Part shown: positions 45,601 to 57,388 of the stretch, in pieces | Layout of the letters: each line of letters begins with the position of its first letter | How positions within the stretch are numbered: the stretch's first letter is position 1 | Source of the DNA: Scilla litardierei | Taxonomy: Eukaryota; Streptophyta; Magnoliopsida; Asparagales; Asparagaceae | Assembly: GCA_030789695.1 (NCBI GenBank) | Contig: CM061142.1 | Coordinates: 570,639,281-570,703,280 of the forward strand | Length of the DNA stretch: 64,000 bases | Reading direction: 5' to 3' | The notes under the pieces: model-generated | What the model saw: the letters and a program-made list of their open reading frames with translations, nothing else | Databases searched by the model: none | Told to the model about the DNA's origin: nothing | Program-made: the position numbers and the translations under genes

Positions 45601-45830
45601 CCCACGCACACGACGGGGGTAATGTTGCCCGTCGTGCGCGCGGATGTGAATTTCTTCACACTAGGCGTTTTAACCCCCGCGAACGACGGGGTTTATTTTG
45701 CACATCGTGCGTACGGATGGAAATTTCTTTACACGTTGCGTTTTCCCCCTCGCGCATGACGGGGGTAATTTTGCCCGTCGTGCGCTCGGTTGGTAACTTC
45801 TCAACACTTGTGCGTTTTAATCCCATGCCG
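42652..45830 (-). repeat. higher-order GC-rich tandem array B upstream of MULE-B
   Basis: Five distinct monomers of about 72-81 bp form a higher-order unit of about 381 bp. The marker CAGATTGCG occurs at 42679, 43061, 43752, 44132, 44513, 44894 (variant) and 45276; the spacings are 380-382 except one of 691. Each monomer holds CGCACGACGGGG...CCCGTCGTGCG as an inverted repeat and a linker such as GGATGGAAATTGCTCCACAC. By eye it contains 16 CACGCGC/GCGCGTG heptamers. Its sequence orientation is opposite to array A although both MULE genes are on the minus strand. The last 500 bp are more degenerate. Confidence 0.93.
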
Positions 45831-46171
45831 CGCACGACACATAGGCTGTAGCGCGTTGTTCGCGGGGAGTAATATACTCCGTTCTGGGTCGACGCGCACA
45901 ACGGTGCCGTATAGTGTAAACTATTTCTTTGAAAAGGATATAAAGGGCGGGATGGTAATTGCACCAATAGTTCTAAAAAGTTGCTTTCATAGGGGCTATA
46001 AGGGCGGGATGGTAATTTCCCCAAAAGTTCCGGGCGCGTAAGGGCCCGTTGGTAATTGCACCAAAAGTTCCTCATGTTCCGCTTTTAACAACAGCCGTGG
46101 GATCGGATCGGACGGTCAGGAGGGGTCGAGCGCAGGAATCCCATCTGAGCACGAGCTCAGGCGCATTTTAC
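45831..46171. other. array edge with a short triplicated motif
   Basis: GGGCGGGATGGTAATTGCACC and two relatives (45950-46070) repeat at about 50-60 bp. No gene was found. Confidence 0.6.
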
Positions 46172-46172
46172 C

Positions 46173-46253
<81 letters not shown>

Positions 46254-46310
46254 TATGCATACCTTATTTTTATATATATATATACCCTATATATATATAT
46301 ATGCATACCT
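46172..46310. repeat. TA dinucleotide microsatellite
   Basis: About 80 bp of uninterrupted TA, then two short interrupted TA runs to 46305. Open frames of alternating Tyr/Ile across it are artefacts. Confidence 0.95.
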
Positions 46311-47229
46311 TATTTTTTTTTAAACTAGACATTATGCTCATAATTTATTTTTCAGCATATTATTTATTTGTGATCCCTATTTTAAGATCATATTAATATG
46401 CTTCATATCACATACTATCTGGCATAAATTCTAGGATAATTTTATGTTTACTTTCGTAAGCATTTGCTTAATAATTATGAGGATCCTACCACCGCTCTGC
46501 CGTTAGTTACCTAAAATAACGGTGTATGACTCGTCCCACTATCCAAACTAATTATTAAGCATAAAATAGTTAAATTTATATATCATGTGAATCTGTGATG
46601 TCTGTGATATGAGATCAAATGTGATAAACATGTTTCTGAGCACAAATTTACATGAATGGCTATATTGTGGTTTTTGATCGGCCTTTTTAAGTCCCACATT
46701 TATTTTTCCCGTCCTTTTCTTTTCTTTTTAAGAGAAAATATAGTGAATAATATTATGTATTGTCCAAGACTGATGGCCATTTCCATGGAGGCGAAGGCCA
46801 CCCTTGGTGAAGAAAAGCTTTATGTGACCCATGTGATTTCCAAAGTTGTATTTTCTTTTTCTTTTATATAAAAGGGATAATATATTTTGGACTTTGGACA
46901 TTATTCTTTTGTTGTGACTAGCCGATCCACACAATTAGCTTATTCACTTTAAATTGCCTCTATTAGATATAATTTTCAGTATTATTAATTCTTGCAAAAT
47001 TTTGCTTTTCGAGATAAATGGCAAAAAATCACAAGTGTTGATTTCGAAATTCTAAAAGCATCAGGGAGAAACTACCTCAGCTAGTAATTAGATGTCAAAT
47101 TCCATTTGCGCACCTAATTATAAGTGCCACAATAACAAAATAAAATAAGCATAATATTCAAAAGTTAAAGAAATTCTTTTCTGAATGATATAATCATCGT
47201 CTGTAAACTTATAACCTTGTGTGCATGTT
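46311..47229. other. AT-rich sequence without a recognised gene
   Basis: No supported coding sequence. A 38-bp direct repeat (47173-47211 and 47250-47288, period 77) lies at the truncated end of the hAT coding region. Confidence 0.6.
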
Positions 47230-48084
47230 CTAACACCTTAAACCTATAATTCTTTTCTGAATGATATAATCATCGTCTGTAAACTGGGCCGTAAGACACA
47301 GGTATGATGAACCCCATTTTGTAGTCCATATGTCAGAAGTTAAAGAAATTCTAGATTCTAAATTAAGAAAAATCTGATACAATTTTGCATGTCCTTCATG
47401 AAACATACTCATACAATCTTTTCTAAGGGTGTGCCTAGATAATTTTCTAAATGCAAGGTTAAATGCATTTTACTGTAATCGCTCAAAGTCTGGGCTTTCA
47501 GCATAATTTAGAGGTTGCTCTCTGCATAACACAAATCTCGCCATCTCTTTTCTCATATTTTCAACAGAATATGAGAAAGGAGTAAGAGAGGAAGATGATG
47601 AAGATAAATTTAATGTTTGTTGTCTAGCATCTTTTTTAACATGCGATTTCATGTGTCTTAGCAGATGCGAAGTGCCGGCAGTATGTGCGGCAGCAAAACT
47701 AGTTCTACATATCTTACAGAATGCACGAATTTGGTCGATGCCATTACTGTCTTTTACCATTTCACGTGTAAAGTGCTCCCAAACACCGGACTTTGGTCCT
47801 TTCTTTTGGGTTTGTGTAGAAGGTGCAGCATGTGAAGCAGGGGTAGATGTTTGTGCCGGTGAACTTGTGTACGTGTGAGCAGCATGCGAGAAAGGTGAAT
47901 GTGCAGGATTAAAACTAGCCCCAAAGTTATCTGGTTCTTGTGTTTCAATATTTGCTATATCAGGATTAAAACCAGTCCCTACGTTACCACGTAGTAAATC
48001 AGCATAATATTCAAAATCGGCAGTATTAGTATCATCATCTATATTAAAATTCATATTTATCTTCCTAGGCGGCGGTCTTGACAT
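47230..48084 (-). pseudogene. hAT transposase N-terminal part, interrupted
   Basis: Starts MSRPPPRKINMNF. A BED zinc finger lies at residues ~100-155 (GVWEHFT, FCKICRTSF, SHLLRHMKSH). After LQ there is an in-frame TAA (47470-47472). The same frame then continues without a shift through RKLSRHTLRKDC to SRISLTSDIWTTKWG and ends at 47230. ISLTSDIWT is the conserved region containing the first catalytic Asp of hAT transposases. The dimerisation region and the rest of the catalytic core are missing. The protein would not be active. Confidence 0.85.
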
Positions 48085-48411
48085 TGTGCTAATCTAAACT
48101 TTATACTATAGAAACCTGTTTGAGCCTTTGAAGATGACCCGAGTTGTAGAGACCGGACGCAGCGAATTTGAGTAGCGAATTGGAGTAGCGAGACGGTTGA
48201 CGATAGTCGCGAGATTGACGACTGTAGAGACGGTAGTAGCGAGAGTTGTAGAACACCGGGTAGAGCCGTAGAGAGGTATTTAGAGAATTAGAGTTTAGAG
48301 ATTTTGTGAGGGAAGAGATGAATTTAGAGATTTTGTGAGAGAAGAAGAGATGGGGAGGAGGGTATTTATAGAAGAAATTTGGGTTTAAAAAATAAAATAA
48401 AAAAAATGGGT

Positions 48412-48449
48412 CGTTGCCAAACGGGCAGATTTTTGCCCGTTTGGCAACG
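48412..48449. repeat. perfect inverted repeat in hAT subterminal region
   Basis: CGTTGCCAAACGGGCA and TGCCCGTTTGGCAACG face each other with a 6-nt loop. It is directly followed by a second small hairpin CGGCTC-CAAAA-GAGCCG. Confidence 0.9.
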
Positions 48450-48606
48450 GCTCCAAAAGAGCCGTTGCCGGCCCGGGCCCGGGCCGGAGGGGGGGCCCAG
48501 CCCGGCCCTGGGGCCGGGCCCGGGCCGCAGCCCGGCCCGGGTTTAGGAACCCGGGCCCGGGCCGGGCCGCCGGGCCTGGCGGGCCCCGGGCCACATTTAC
48601 ACCCTG

Positions 48607-50716
48607 AATTTGAGATGTGGACTACCCTTGAGGAAAGATATAAACATCAAAATGATGGTATACTCCCAAGTGCCCATTATGAGTGGGAGAAGCTGAGACT
48701 ACATGACTTTAAGCCCATAGCTGAGTACAACTCAGCTCTGTTCAGCATCACCTCACGCATAAAGGTGTGTGGTGAAGAAGTCTGAGACGAACGCATGCTA
48801 AAATAGACTTACACGTCTTTTCATGAAAAAGATGAAATATTAATGCAACAATACCGTGAACGAATGTTCACTAAGTATTCTGAGTTGTTGGCATGATTAT
48901 TAATGGTTGAGCAGAATAGAGAGCTTCTCATTGCCACTCATAACATGCACTCTCCTGGCATAGCCACTTTCCTAGAAGCTCACAATACATCTTCCAAACA
49001 AAAGAAAAGGAAAGGAAAATTTCAAAATGGGGACCAAATAAAAAAGCAAGGTAGAGGACATAGCCACCAGAACAACAAAAATACAGGGAAGAGAAAGTTT
49101 ACATGTCGGAGAAATGAAATTAATAATAATAATAATCAAGCACCCCAGCAAAGAAGGATTGGGAAGACCAGTGCCATCGTTGTGGCATGACAAGACACTG
49201 TTCAAGAGTGTTCAGAACTCCGCGGCACCAACAAGATTTGTACCAAGAGAGCTTGAAGAAAAAAGCCGAGTCAAATCTGGTGGCTAACTACTCCCAAGCT
49301 CCCGTGCAGTTTACTGCTGTAGATTTCGAGAATGATAACTTATTCAATTAAATGCCTTTATCATATTTAAATAAACATTTTCATGGAGAGCATTTTTCCA
49401 TAACTATGTATGGTTTTATTTCCTTTGAATGAATTAATTATGCTTTTATGCTGGATGAATTTCTCTCATAACTAGCTACTAAATTGTCATGAGTATTTTT
49501 AGATTGCAATACCTATACTTCTGTGCACTGAAATAAATAGTATAAATTTTTTTTCTTACATGCTATATTTTGATATAAAATGGTTATGTTTTGCATTAAA
49601 ATATTTTTTGCAATGATTATACTTGCTACAAGTTTGACTCATTGAATTTGTTAAATAAATTGTGGATAATTAAACCATCCACATGAACACTCATGACACA
49701 TGCTATCAAAAGCATCTCACCCTAGTGATAGTCCCGAATTACTATCTTAGGACGTCTGACTTCAGGATCAAGCATTACATGTATGTAAACTCCTAAACAA
49801 AATATGAGGATGCACAGTACTCTCAGAAAATATGGAAAAAGAAAACTTTCAAGGATATTCGTCAATACGAAATCAATAGTGAAACTGACAAAATAAATAA
49901 ATACCGAATATTCATATATAACGACTCAAGAAAATTGATGGCCTGAAGACCATACTTTAGCGTTTGAATGTACCTTCAAAAGGTCCATAGAGTACGAAAT
50001 TCGAAGAATGGAGCAAAATTAATGAAGCACACAAATGTGCCCGAGCTCGTATAAGTTTATATTTTGATACGAGTGGTTTAGCTACTCAGGATCGGTTATG
50101 ATGTACTCCATCATACTCCAATCCTATGAAAATAATCTTAAGAACACGAAGATTGTTAAGAAGGATGAATCTCCATTATTATGGAGTGAAAGCCAATCTC
50201 CATTAAGAATAAATAATAAACCGTTTTCCTTGACAATACTTGAGAGATATTTATGGATTTATCCACTCTCTGAAGGGCTGATAAATTACCTTACCGTGCT
50301 TATCATCCTCTAAATGGTCATAAATAGGCCTATTATCCAACCACAGTCCAGCTTTTCAAAAGCTATTATGACAAATCATAAAAATTACGGGCACATTGGA
50401 TAATACTGTGATATAAATAATAATTTAAAACGGGAATAAACGTTAAACACCCTGAAGTATGTGTTCACACCCAAAATGGGCTGGATGAGTCGATTATTAA
50501 AACGACTCCAACGGATTACACATCCATTGATTCCAGTTGTTGGTGACTACATGGGGACATGCAATCGTGCATACTGCCTCATAAATTAGACTCGGACCCT
50601 CTGGGAATTAGAGTCACTCTCCGATGCAACTTGCATACAGAAAACGACCAAATATATCTAAATTGAGAATTTTTGGTTACGCAGTTTATGATCGGCCCTC
50701 GGATACACACCCGGGA
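48607..50716 (+). pseudogene. degraded Ty1/copia gag-integrase remnant
   Basis: It starts inside Gag directly at the hAT end (MWTTLEERYKHQNDG, HYEWEKLRLHDFK, EYNSALFSI), continues after stops (QQYRERMFTKYSELLA, EQNRELL), then shows a damaged zinc knuckle (CHRCGMTRHCSR) near 49168 with Phe at the final Cys position. Around 50470-50690 integrase text is readable in pieces: HTQNGLDESIIKRL, PMQLAYRKRPNISKLRIFGY. Protease and reverse transcriptase were not recognised. Many stops and frameshifts show it is old. The beginning of Gag is missing to the left, where the hAT element sits. Confidence 0.75.
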
Positions 50717-53700
50717 GACAGTCGTAGTCTTACCGCAAGCGCACGGTGTGGTGGCGAGCGGGTATTAAACACGAGGAGGACTAATGATGGTACTCTATCT
50801 TTATCACTAAGCTATTGGTGGAAGGATGGTTTGTAAAGTGTTGTTGTCACAGTCGTTCAATCAACAATTCAAGTTCAATATAATAAAGGCATATAGGACT
50901 AGGAAATCCCCACTACGGATCGTCATTTATCTCTGTGAATAGTGAATCTCAACGTTGCAAGACATGAATTCGGGTGAACTAGTCGTAACTGAATAGAGAA
51001 CCAAGCTCACGCTCTCGCGCTATTGCCAGTCTATAGCGACCTAGATTAGGACCCACTCTCGTGCAAACCCTAACCTAAGCCACTAGCTTTAGGATCGACA
51101 TCATCGTTCAATCGCTCATCGAGCCCACTCTCGTGCAAACTCGAGTTACAATCTAGGTTGTGATAGTTTGTATTCGTCCAATCTCTTGCAAACGAATATT
51201 GGTATAGATTTATAATAAAAACCCTAGCTTTGGTCCAATCTCTTGCAAACCAAGTCTAGTAAATATCGATTATAAATCTAAATCGAATATTTAGGCCTTC
51301 ACATCGATCGAAATCCAATCTCTTGCAAACTCCAAATCGATAGAAATTTCTAGCTATCCATGATAAATCAATCACAATCTATCAATTCTAGCAACAATAA
51401 ATGCGTTCATCACAATTCTAAAATTAGATCCATAGGGTTCATCCCCATGCCCTAGAACAGCGGATCTACTCACAATCCATCAAAGTAATAACAAAATCAA
51501 TGAACAAAAACATATAGCAATTCATAGTTGGAAGAAAGCCATTCATAAAAGTGCAAAATTTCAATTAAAAGAACAAACCAGATCTGAGTTCTTCAATATC
51601 CCAAGCTGAAATTACAATTAGAAAATTCTAAAATCTCTTTTCTGGTCTTACCCCTAAACTAGGATAAAAACTAGGCATAAATACAAACCAAAACGGTCAA
51701 AAAATCCTGACAGATTTGCCTCTGGCACAGCCCAGAACCCTAGCTCGCGACACAGGCAGACTGCGCTACTCGGTCGAGTGAAAATATCACTCGGCCGAGT
51801 GACAGACCCAAATAAAACAAAGAAGTCGAGGGTCCGGTCTTCTTGGCACTCTACGTTACTCAGCCGAGTGAAGTTTGTCACTCGGTCGAGTGGACTTCCT
51901 CACTCGGCTGAGTGAGTATTCTGATGTGCTCCCCAGAAATCCAGAGAGTCTAGCGTGTTTTCCTTCAGAAATCTCTGAATCACTCGAGCGAGTGGAATTA
52001 TCCACTCGACCGAGTGGGATCATTCACTCGGTCAAGTGGGCTATGACTCCAGGCACTTTCGTATCAGTTGTACTCGGCCGAGTACATTCCTTCACTCGGC
52101 CGAGTGGACTGCGTACTCGGCCGAGTGGTCTGTTTCTGGAGTCATCTCTTCTTCTCCTTGCTTCCTCGTCGATTCTATCAAACTTCTTCTTCTTTCGATC
52201 ATCCTCTAACGCTGCTAGCTCTTCGATAGGGCCATGGGCGATGCTCCGGTATGCGTGCAAGTCTCTTGATCTCATTTATGCTCCAAATCGCTCCATATTT
52301 CCTGAAATCCGACAAAAACAAGAAATAGTGAAAAGCAACACGATATCGTCAAATAATCGTGAAAAACATGATATGGACGATCAAAATGATATGCAAACTT
52401 CCATAAAAAAGGTATAAAATATGGACCGATCAAAATCCCTTAAGCTTGCCTCTTACTCGTCCTCGCGGAAGATGAGTAAAACGGCGAACCCGGTGGATAA
52501 AAACAAGGAAGAAATGAAAAAGGAAAGATAGAAAATAGAGCGAAGAGGGAAGTGCTAGATCATCCTCTCAGGACATGGAGTTGCTTACTCAAATTGCGCA
52601 CGATGAATAAAACATGTCAAAGATTTTTAACTCAATATCGCATCATATATAAGTGCATTCGACATAGAAACCGAGAACGTCAAAACGATATGAAGTATGA
52701 ATTTAATCTAGAATTAGCATCGTCTAAGGCATTCAAAGTGATATATGTAATCATAGATTGCACACTTTTCAATTGATCGCTTTCTACTTGGATTTTAAGA
52801 GGTATCACACATTATAAAAGCGATAAGAATAGAAAGAGATGGTATTCATGAAGTGCATGCCAAACATTCAATTCATAGACTTTGTTATACTCTAGTAATC
52901 TCCCTAAGTATCAAAAATTACCTAGCTTAGGTCATCATGCACATATAAGTGGTCACTCTCTCACACATCATCGGATCCCCTCCCCCCAAGCTTATCTATA
53001 AGCGAGGTGGCATCAAATAGAACAATACGGCTTTTTCCATTTTTTTGGAGCTCGATAAGAATAGAGGTGAAATAAGAAAAAGGAAAGAAGGAAGGAAGGA
53101 TTGCGTATACACCAATGAACTTCTCCTTTTTTTCTTTTTTTTCTTTTCTCTTTTTTTTCTTTTTCTTTTGTTTTTGTTTTTGTTTTTTTTCATAAAGGAA
53201 TATACACAATAATAGTCCCAAATCAGAGATGGAAGGGTTTGCATGTATTTCACTTTTGATTTTGGGGTAATTGGACTTTTTAGCATGGGAAGATGCCAAT
53301 ATAAGATTCTCTAAGGGGAGATCCACCAATGATTTTAAGTATAGAAATGATGTTCAAGATATGTAGAGAAAGAAAAATATGCAACGCTCAGTTTACTCTT
53401 TTGTATGTGCATGACAACTTTCAGCAGGGTAATATAATCTACTCAGTTTGATTTAGAAATTAAACTAATCCAGTCATATCAAAAAGGCATACATTCAATC
53501 AACCGGGAAGTTGAGCGTACAATTTCATACAAATAGAAGGGATAGCAGATAACAAAGTAGTACTCCAAGTTTAGGCAATCAATGCGTGAAGCTTGGTGTG
53601 TTTTCTATGAAAAGTATATGATATAAATTTTCAGACTCAGCTAATGCTAGAATTACATTCATAATCATATAATAAAGATGAAGGTTACTATTCTCAAATG

Positions 53701-54324
53701 CATGGCGATGTATAGCATATGATATCTGAAATAAAAACGATGGTATGGCAAGAGAATACACATATAAGGGCAAGCTAACTCCAAGTCATCCTCATCATAG
53801 AGAATTCATTTCTAGCAAAAAGGATAAAAGAAATAAGGGAAAAGGGAAAATAAGAACTAACTATACAATTGCAGTACACACAAAAAATAAGAAAACATGA
53901 TGCATGAGAGAAAAAATAGAAAAAAATGTGTGGAAATAAGTGGAAAATAAAGAAAGGTAGAAAAACAAAGATAAAAAATGAAGAAAATAAAAATGCACGA
54001 GATACTTAAGGTACAAGCTAAACCGTACAGTGTCCTCAATGTGCTAGGGGTGGTACAATGCCAGAAATGGGAGGGGTGGGTGGATGCGGATGCATGCATG
54101 ATAAAAAGTGAAAATAAAAAAAAATGGGATGGATATGCAAGTGGTGAGTGCAGAATGCAAATGATGAATGTGATGAACACACAGATCAAGGGGGTGCAAT
54201 ATAAGGGCCCAGAAATGCCTCCTCTCTCCCAGACAGATAAATACAAAGCTATGCAAAAAGTGATCAAAATATGTAGGCGAGAGGGGGTGCAAAATCAGCA
54301 GCAAAAATATCAATCAGAGCGACG
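50717..54324. other. LTR/UTR-like repetitive sequence, probably of a large gypsy element
   Basis: It begins with CTTACCGCAAGCGCACGG and a CGAGCGGGTATTAAACACGAGG stretch, a type of phrase common in noncoding parts of large plant gypsy elements. It continues with repeated CCAATCTCTTGCAAAC phrases (51180-51330), a palindrome cluster (51768-52135) and AT-rich sequence with CCTCCCCCCAAGCTTATC (52978). No pol domain was found. Open frames on both strands at 53857-54361 have no recognised domain. Assignment to a gypsy element is tentative. Confidence 0.4.
51768..52135. repeat. cluster of 11 CACTCGGCCGAGTG-type palindromes
   Basis: The perfect form CACTCGGCCGAGTG is its own reverse complement. Eleven perfect or one- to two-base variants (for example CACTCGGTCGAGTGG, CACTCGACCGAGTGG, TACTCGGCCGAGTA) occur within 370 bp, at irregular spacing of 15-70 bp. 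Confidence 0.9.
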
Positions 54325-56165
54325 TGTTGAGTATTGGTGTTTCATACCAATCTTATTTTGATGATGATCACAACATTATGTTGTTGCTAATGACTCTCAT
54401 GTTTTAGTCTCTCAGTTTTATTTCAAGAATATCTTTCTTGGAGACTGATCACTTGGTGTAAGGATGGACATCAAGTGAAGAAGGACCAAAGCTTGGACTC
54501 AAGGAGTGCCAAGCTTGGAGATGGTGGAGAGCAATCAAGGCATCAAGATTGAAGACTTGGACTCTAAGGAAAGTATTGTAATCCATGTAATTTACTTTAT
54601 TGCTTTCTCTCTCTTTTGAGTCTAGGATTAATGTAATGCCTTGTTAGATGGTTTACTCATTCATGCATATGCATTTAACCATCTTAGTGAGCCTTAGGAT
54701 TATCTTAGAATCCAACCCAATAGGTTCACTCTGTCCAAAGGCTCATTTGGAGTCTATGGCTTTCCATCAGTCGCCTGCTGAAGGAAACACAGTCGACTGT
54801 GTGATTTCCAGTCGCCTGTAGATCCTTCTGCAGTCGCCTGATATGCACAGCTCAAGTCATCATTTCAATTGACTCAAACTTGAGCTTTACGCACAGTCGA
54901 CTACTGGTCAGTTTACAGTCGCCTATATATTTACAGTCGCATGTAGATTGGTTATCAGTCGCCTGGTTAGCGTATGTGCAATCTCTGCATCTCTATCTTT
55001 TCTCCATCGTATTCAACAGACGACTGATTAAGGTTTTACAGTCGCCTGACTAATAGACAGTCGACTGTATTATTGACATCAGTCGCCTGTGCGATTAACT
55101 GGAGAAAGAGTGCAGCTCTCTGTTTTATTCCATCCCCTGCAACAGTCGCCTGCTGAAGGATTTACAGGCGCATGTCCTGTTCTCAGTCGACTGTACTGTC
55201 ATCATCAGTCGACTGTTCCGGCTCAGAATATAGCCGTTGGATATTTTCTAGCCGTTGATCAGTCGACTGTCTTTTGATCATCAGTCGACTGTTCCTGTGG
55301 TTTTCGCCCAGTTTCTAGCCGTTGCTGAATTGATTCTTTGGCTGTTTTCTTGGGTTTTGGGATTTGATATAGGGTTCCTATATATGAGTGGGCTGTTATC
55401 TCTTATACTTCTTGATGCTATTGAATATCTCAAGAGATCTATAAGCCACTCTCAAACTCCCTAAATTCCCTCTCAAGAGCTCTCATTCATCTTCATGCAT
55501 TGAAGTCCTGCTCAAGGGAATTCATCCAAGTGCTTTCAAGCATATCTCAACACATGGAGATCCTCTTCCATGCCTTGCATCCATTCATGAGTAAGCACTC
55601 AAGGCATAGGTAAGAGTATTTATTTTACTTGGTGTAATTTGTGTCTCTAATTCTCTTTGTGGGAATTAGAACTTTCTCTCTTTGTGAGAGGTTGTCTCTT
55701 TGTGGGACTTAGGATATTCTCTTTGTGGGAATAACTCTCTTTGTGGGAGTAACTCTCTTTGTGGGAGTTTAGTGTCCTAGTGTAGGGCTAACCCTAATTC
55801 TCTGAGTGGGAGTTAGTGATTCTCTGTGTGGGAGTCTTAATCCTCGTGTAGGATTGGTTGGGTCCTTGTGTAGGGCATAAATCCTCTTTGTGGGGTATCT
55901 CCTTGTGAGATTTGTATTCACTTCTCTGTGTGGGATTATAGTGGATATTGGTGTGGCTGGATGTACCCAAGTTTGGGGAACCAGGGTAAAACGTTGTGTT
56001 TGCGTTTGAATTGATTGTGCCTTTTAATTTCTCTTGCATTTATAATTCCGCATTTGCAAGTTAAATTTTAATTGGACAATTTTATTGCCATTACACTATT
56101 CACCCCCCCCCCCCCCCCCCTCTAGTGTGTGTTGTTAGTATTGCAAGGGTTAAACGATCCATACA
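54325..56165 (+). repeat. 5' LTR (1841 bp) of the copia element
   Basis: TGTTGAGTATTGG to CGATCCATACA. Contains a cluster of CAGTCGACTG / CAGTCGCCTG motifs (54765-55295), a TCTCTTTGTGGGA tandem stretch (55660-55775) and a poly-C run (56102-56120). Confidence 0.93.
54765..55295. repeat. dispersed CAGTCG(A/C)CTG motif cluster in the 5' LTR
   Basis: At least 15 copies of CAGTCGACTG (a perfect palindrome) or CAGTCGCCTG at irregular spacing. The same set is present in the 3' LTR (59645-60175). Confidence 0.9.
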
Positions 56166-56166
56166 A

Positions 56167-56178
56167 TTGGTATCAAAG
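56167..56178 (+). promoter_or_regulatory. primer-binding site, initiator tRNA-Met type
   Basis: TGGTATCAAAGC directly after the 5' LTR; the canonical site is TGGTATCAGAGC, one base different. Confidence 0.88.
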
Positions 56179-56201
56179 CGAGGTTATAGTATACTGCAAC
56201 C

Positions 56202-57364
56202 ATGGCATTCAACGCCTCATCCGTGTCTCATGAAGAAGGTCACTCAACCGTTCGACCCCCGCTCTTCAACGGAACCAACTACCCAAGTTGGAAGATCAGA
56301 ATGATGATCTACCTGGAGGGTCAAGACCTATGAGACATTACGGAGGTGCATTTGAGAAGCCCACTACTCCTACAGCTTCTAGGACAAAGGCGGAGAAGGA
56401 CTCGATCAAGTTCAATGCGAGGGCTATGAACGCATTACATTGCGCTCTCTCAGCAAATGAGTTCAACTGCATCTCCATGTGCAAAACGGCCAACGATATT
56501 TGGCATACTTTGGAGATTTGTCATGAATGGACAACAAAGGTAAAGAAATCTAAACAAACTGTGTTTAGATCTAAATATGAAATGTTTGAGATGCAGGAAG
56601 GCGAAAGCATTTCAGAGATGTTCACAAGGTTCACTGATATCGTGAACGCTTTGGAGGGACTCGGGAAGATGATTTCCCAAGAGGATCGTGTAGAGAAGAT
56701 CCTTGACTCTCTCACACCTCGTTGGGAGTCAAAGGCCAACGGAATTTTGGAGTCATATGACATGTCCAAATACACCGTTGAGAAGTGCATTGGTAATCTT
56801 ATTGCGTATGAAGTGAAGCTTCAACACAAGAAGGAGATTCAACCATCGAAGCCCGAGAAGCCGGAGAAGCAAAAAAGGGTTGCATTCCATGCCAATGAGG
56901 AGCCAATCAAGTGGAGGAGGAAATTCCATCGAGAAGCTCCTAGTGAAGAAGATGAGCAAGAAGATGCAAGTGGAGAAGAAATTGAGGAGCTTGCCGAGCA
57001 ATTCAAAGCATTCCTCAAATGCAAGCAAGGTAAATCTTTGTCAAAGTTTGCCTCCAATTCTAACAAGGTTCCTACTTGTTACACTTGCAATGGAAAAGGT
57101 CATTTGTCCACCGAATACCCTTCCAAACCCAACAAAGAAACTTACAAGGGTAAAGGGAAGAAGCATTGGAAAGGAAAGTCCAAGTCCAAAAATCATAAGA
57201 AGGGACTTGTCGGGACCTTTGATGATTCGAGTGAGGACACTTTGTGTAACGAAGAAGAGGATACAAAGGAGGATGCTCACGCATGCTTTGTAGCCATTGA
57301 TGGTCCTACACCAATCCCCTCTGGATTAAATGAAGAAGAGTTGGATGCTTGGCTCGATGCATAA
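56202..57364 (+). pseudogene. gag of the copia element, with early stop and frameshift
   Basis: Starts at ATG 56202 (MAFNASSVSHEEG) and shows RPPLFNGTNYPSWK, the usual N-terminal Gag motif. A TGA stands where Trp is expected (QDL-stop-DITE, about 56330), and the frame shifts before 56345. The rest is open to 57364: IWHTLEICHEWT, FRSKYEMFEMQEGES, a coiled and charged region, then a zinc knuckle CYTCNGKGHLSTEY near 57077 with Tyr at the last Cys position. The CCHC finger is therefore incomplete. It gives the element its only recognisable domain. Confidence 0.85.
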
Positions 57365-57388
57365 AATTCCTATGAGGATTCGTGCATC

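Larger units (their letters stand above)
47230..48606 (-). mobile_element. truncated hAT transposon (Ac-like) with one terminal repeat
   Basis: On the minus strand the element begins at 48606 with CAGGGTGTAAATGTGGCCC, a terminus typical of many plant hAT elements, followed by a GGGCCC-rich subterminal zone (48470-48600) and an AACGG-type perfect inverted repeat at 48412-48449. A TATA box (TCTATAAATACC, about 48361-48372) precedes the transposase start at 48084. The other terminal repeat was not found and the coding sequence stops early, so the left part is lost. Confidence 0.8.

Noticed and set aside
42652..45830. Many Arg-rich open frames on both strands inside the array
   Set aside because: They follow the repeat monomers (RARRGKFARRARGWKLL type) in all frames and have no start context or domain.
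53857..54361. Overlapping open frames of 127-136 codons on both strands
   Set aside because: AT-rich low-complexity sequence with hydrophobic or Lys-rich translations and no recognisable domain.
54765..55295. Short regularly recurring CAGTCG motifs as a CRISPR or satellite array
   Set aside because: Spacing is irregular and the same set is present in both LTRs of one copia element.
56101..56122. Poly-C run as a functional G-quadruplex or end of a polypurine tract
   Set aside because: The 3' LTR has only six C at the same place, so the length difference is most simply slippage or a sequencing effect.
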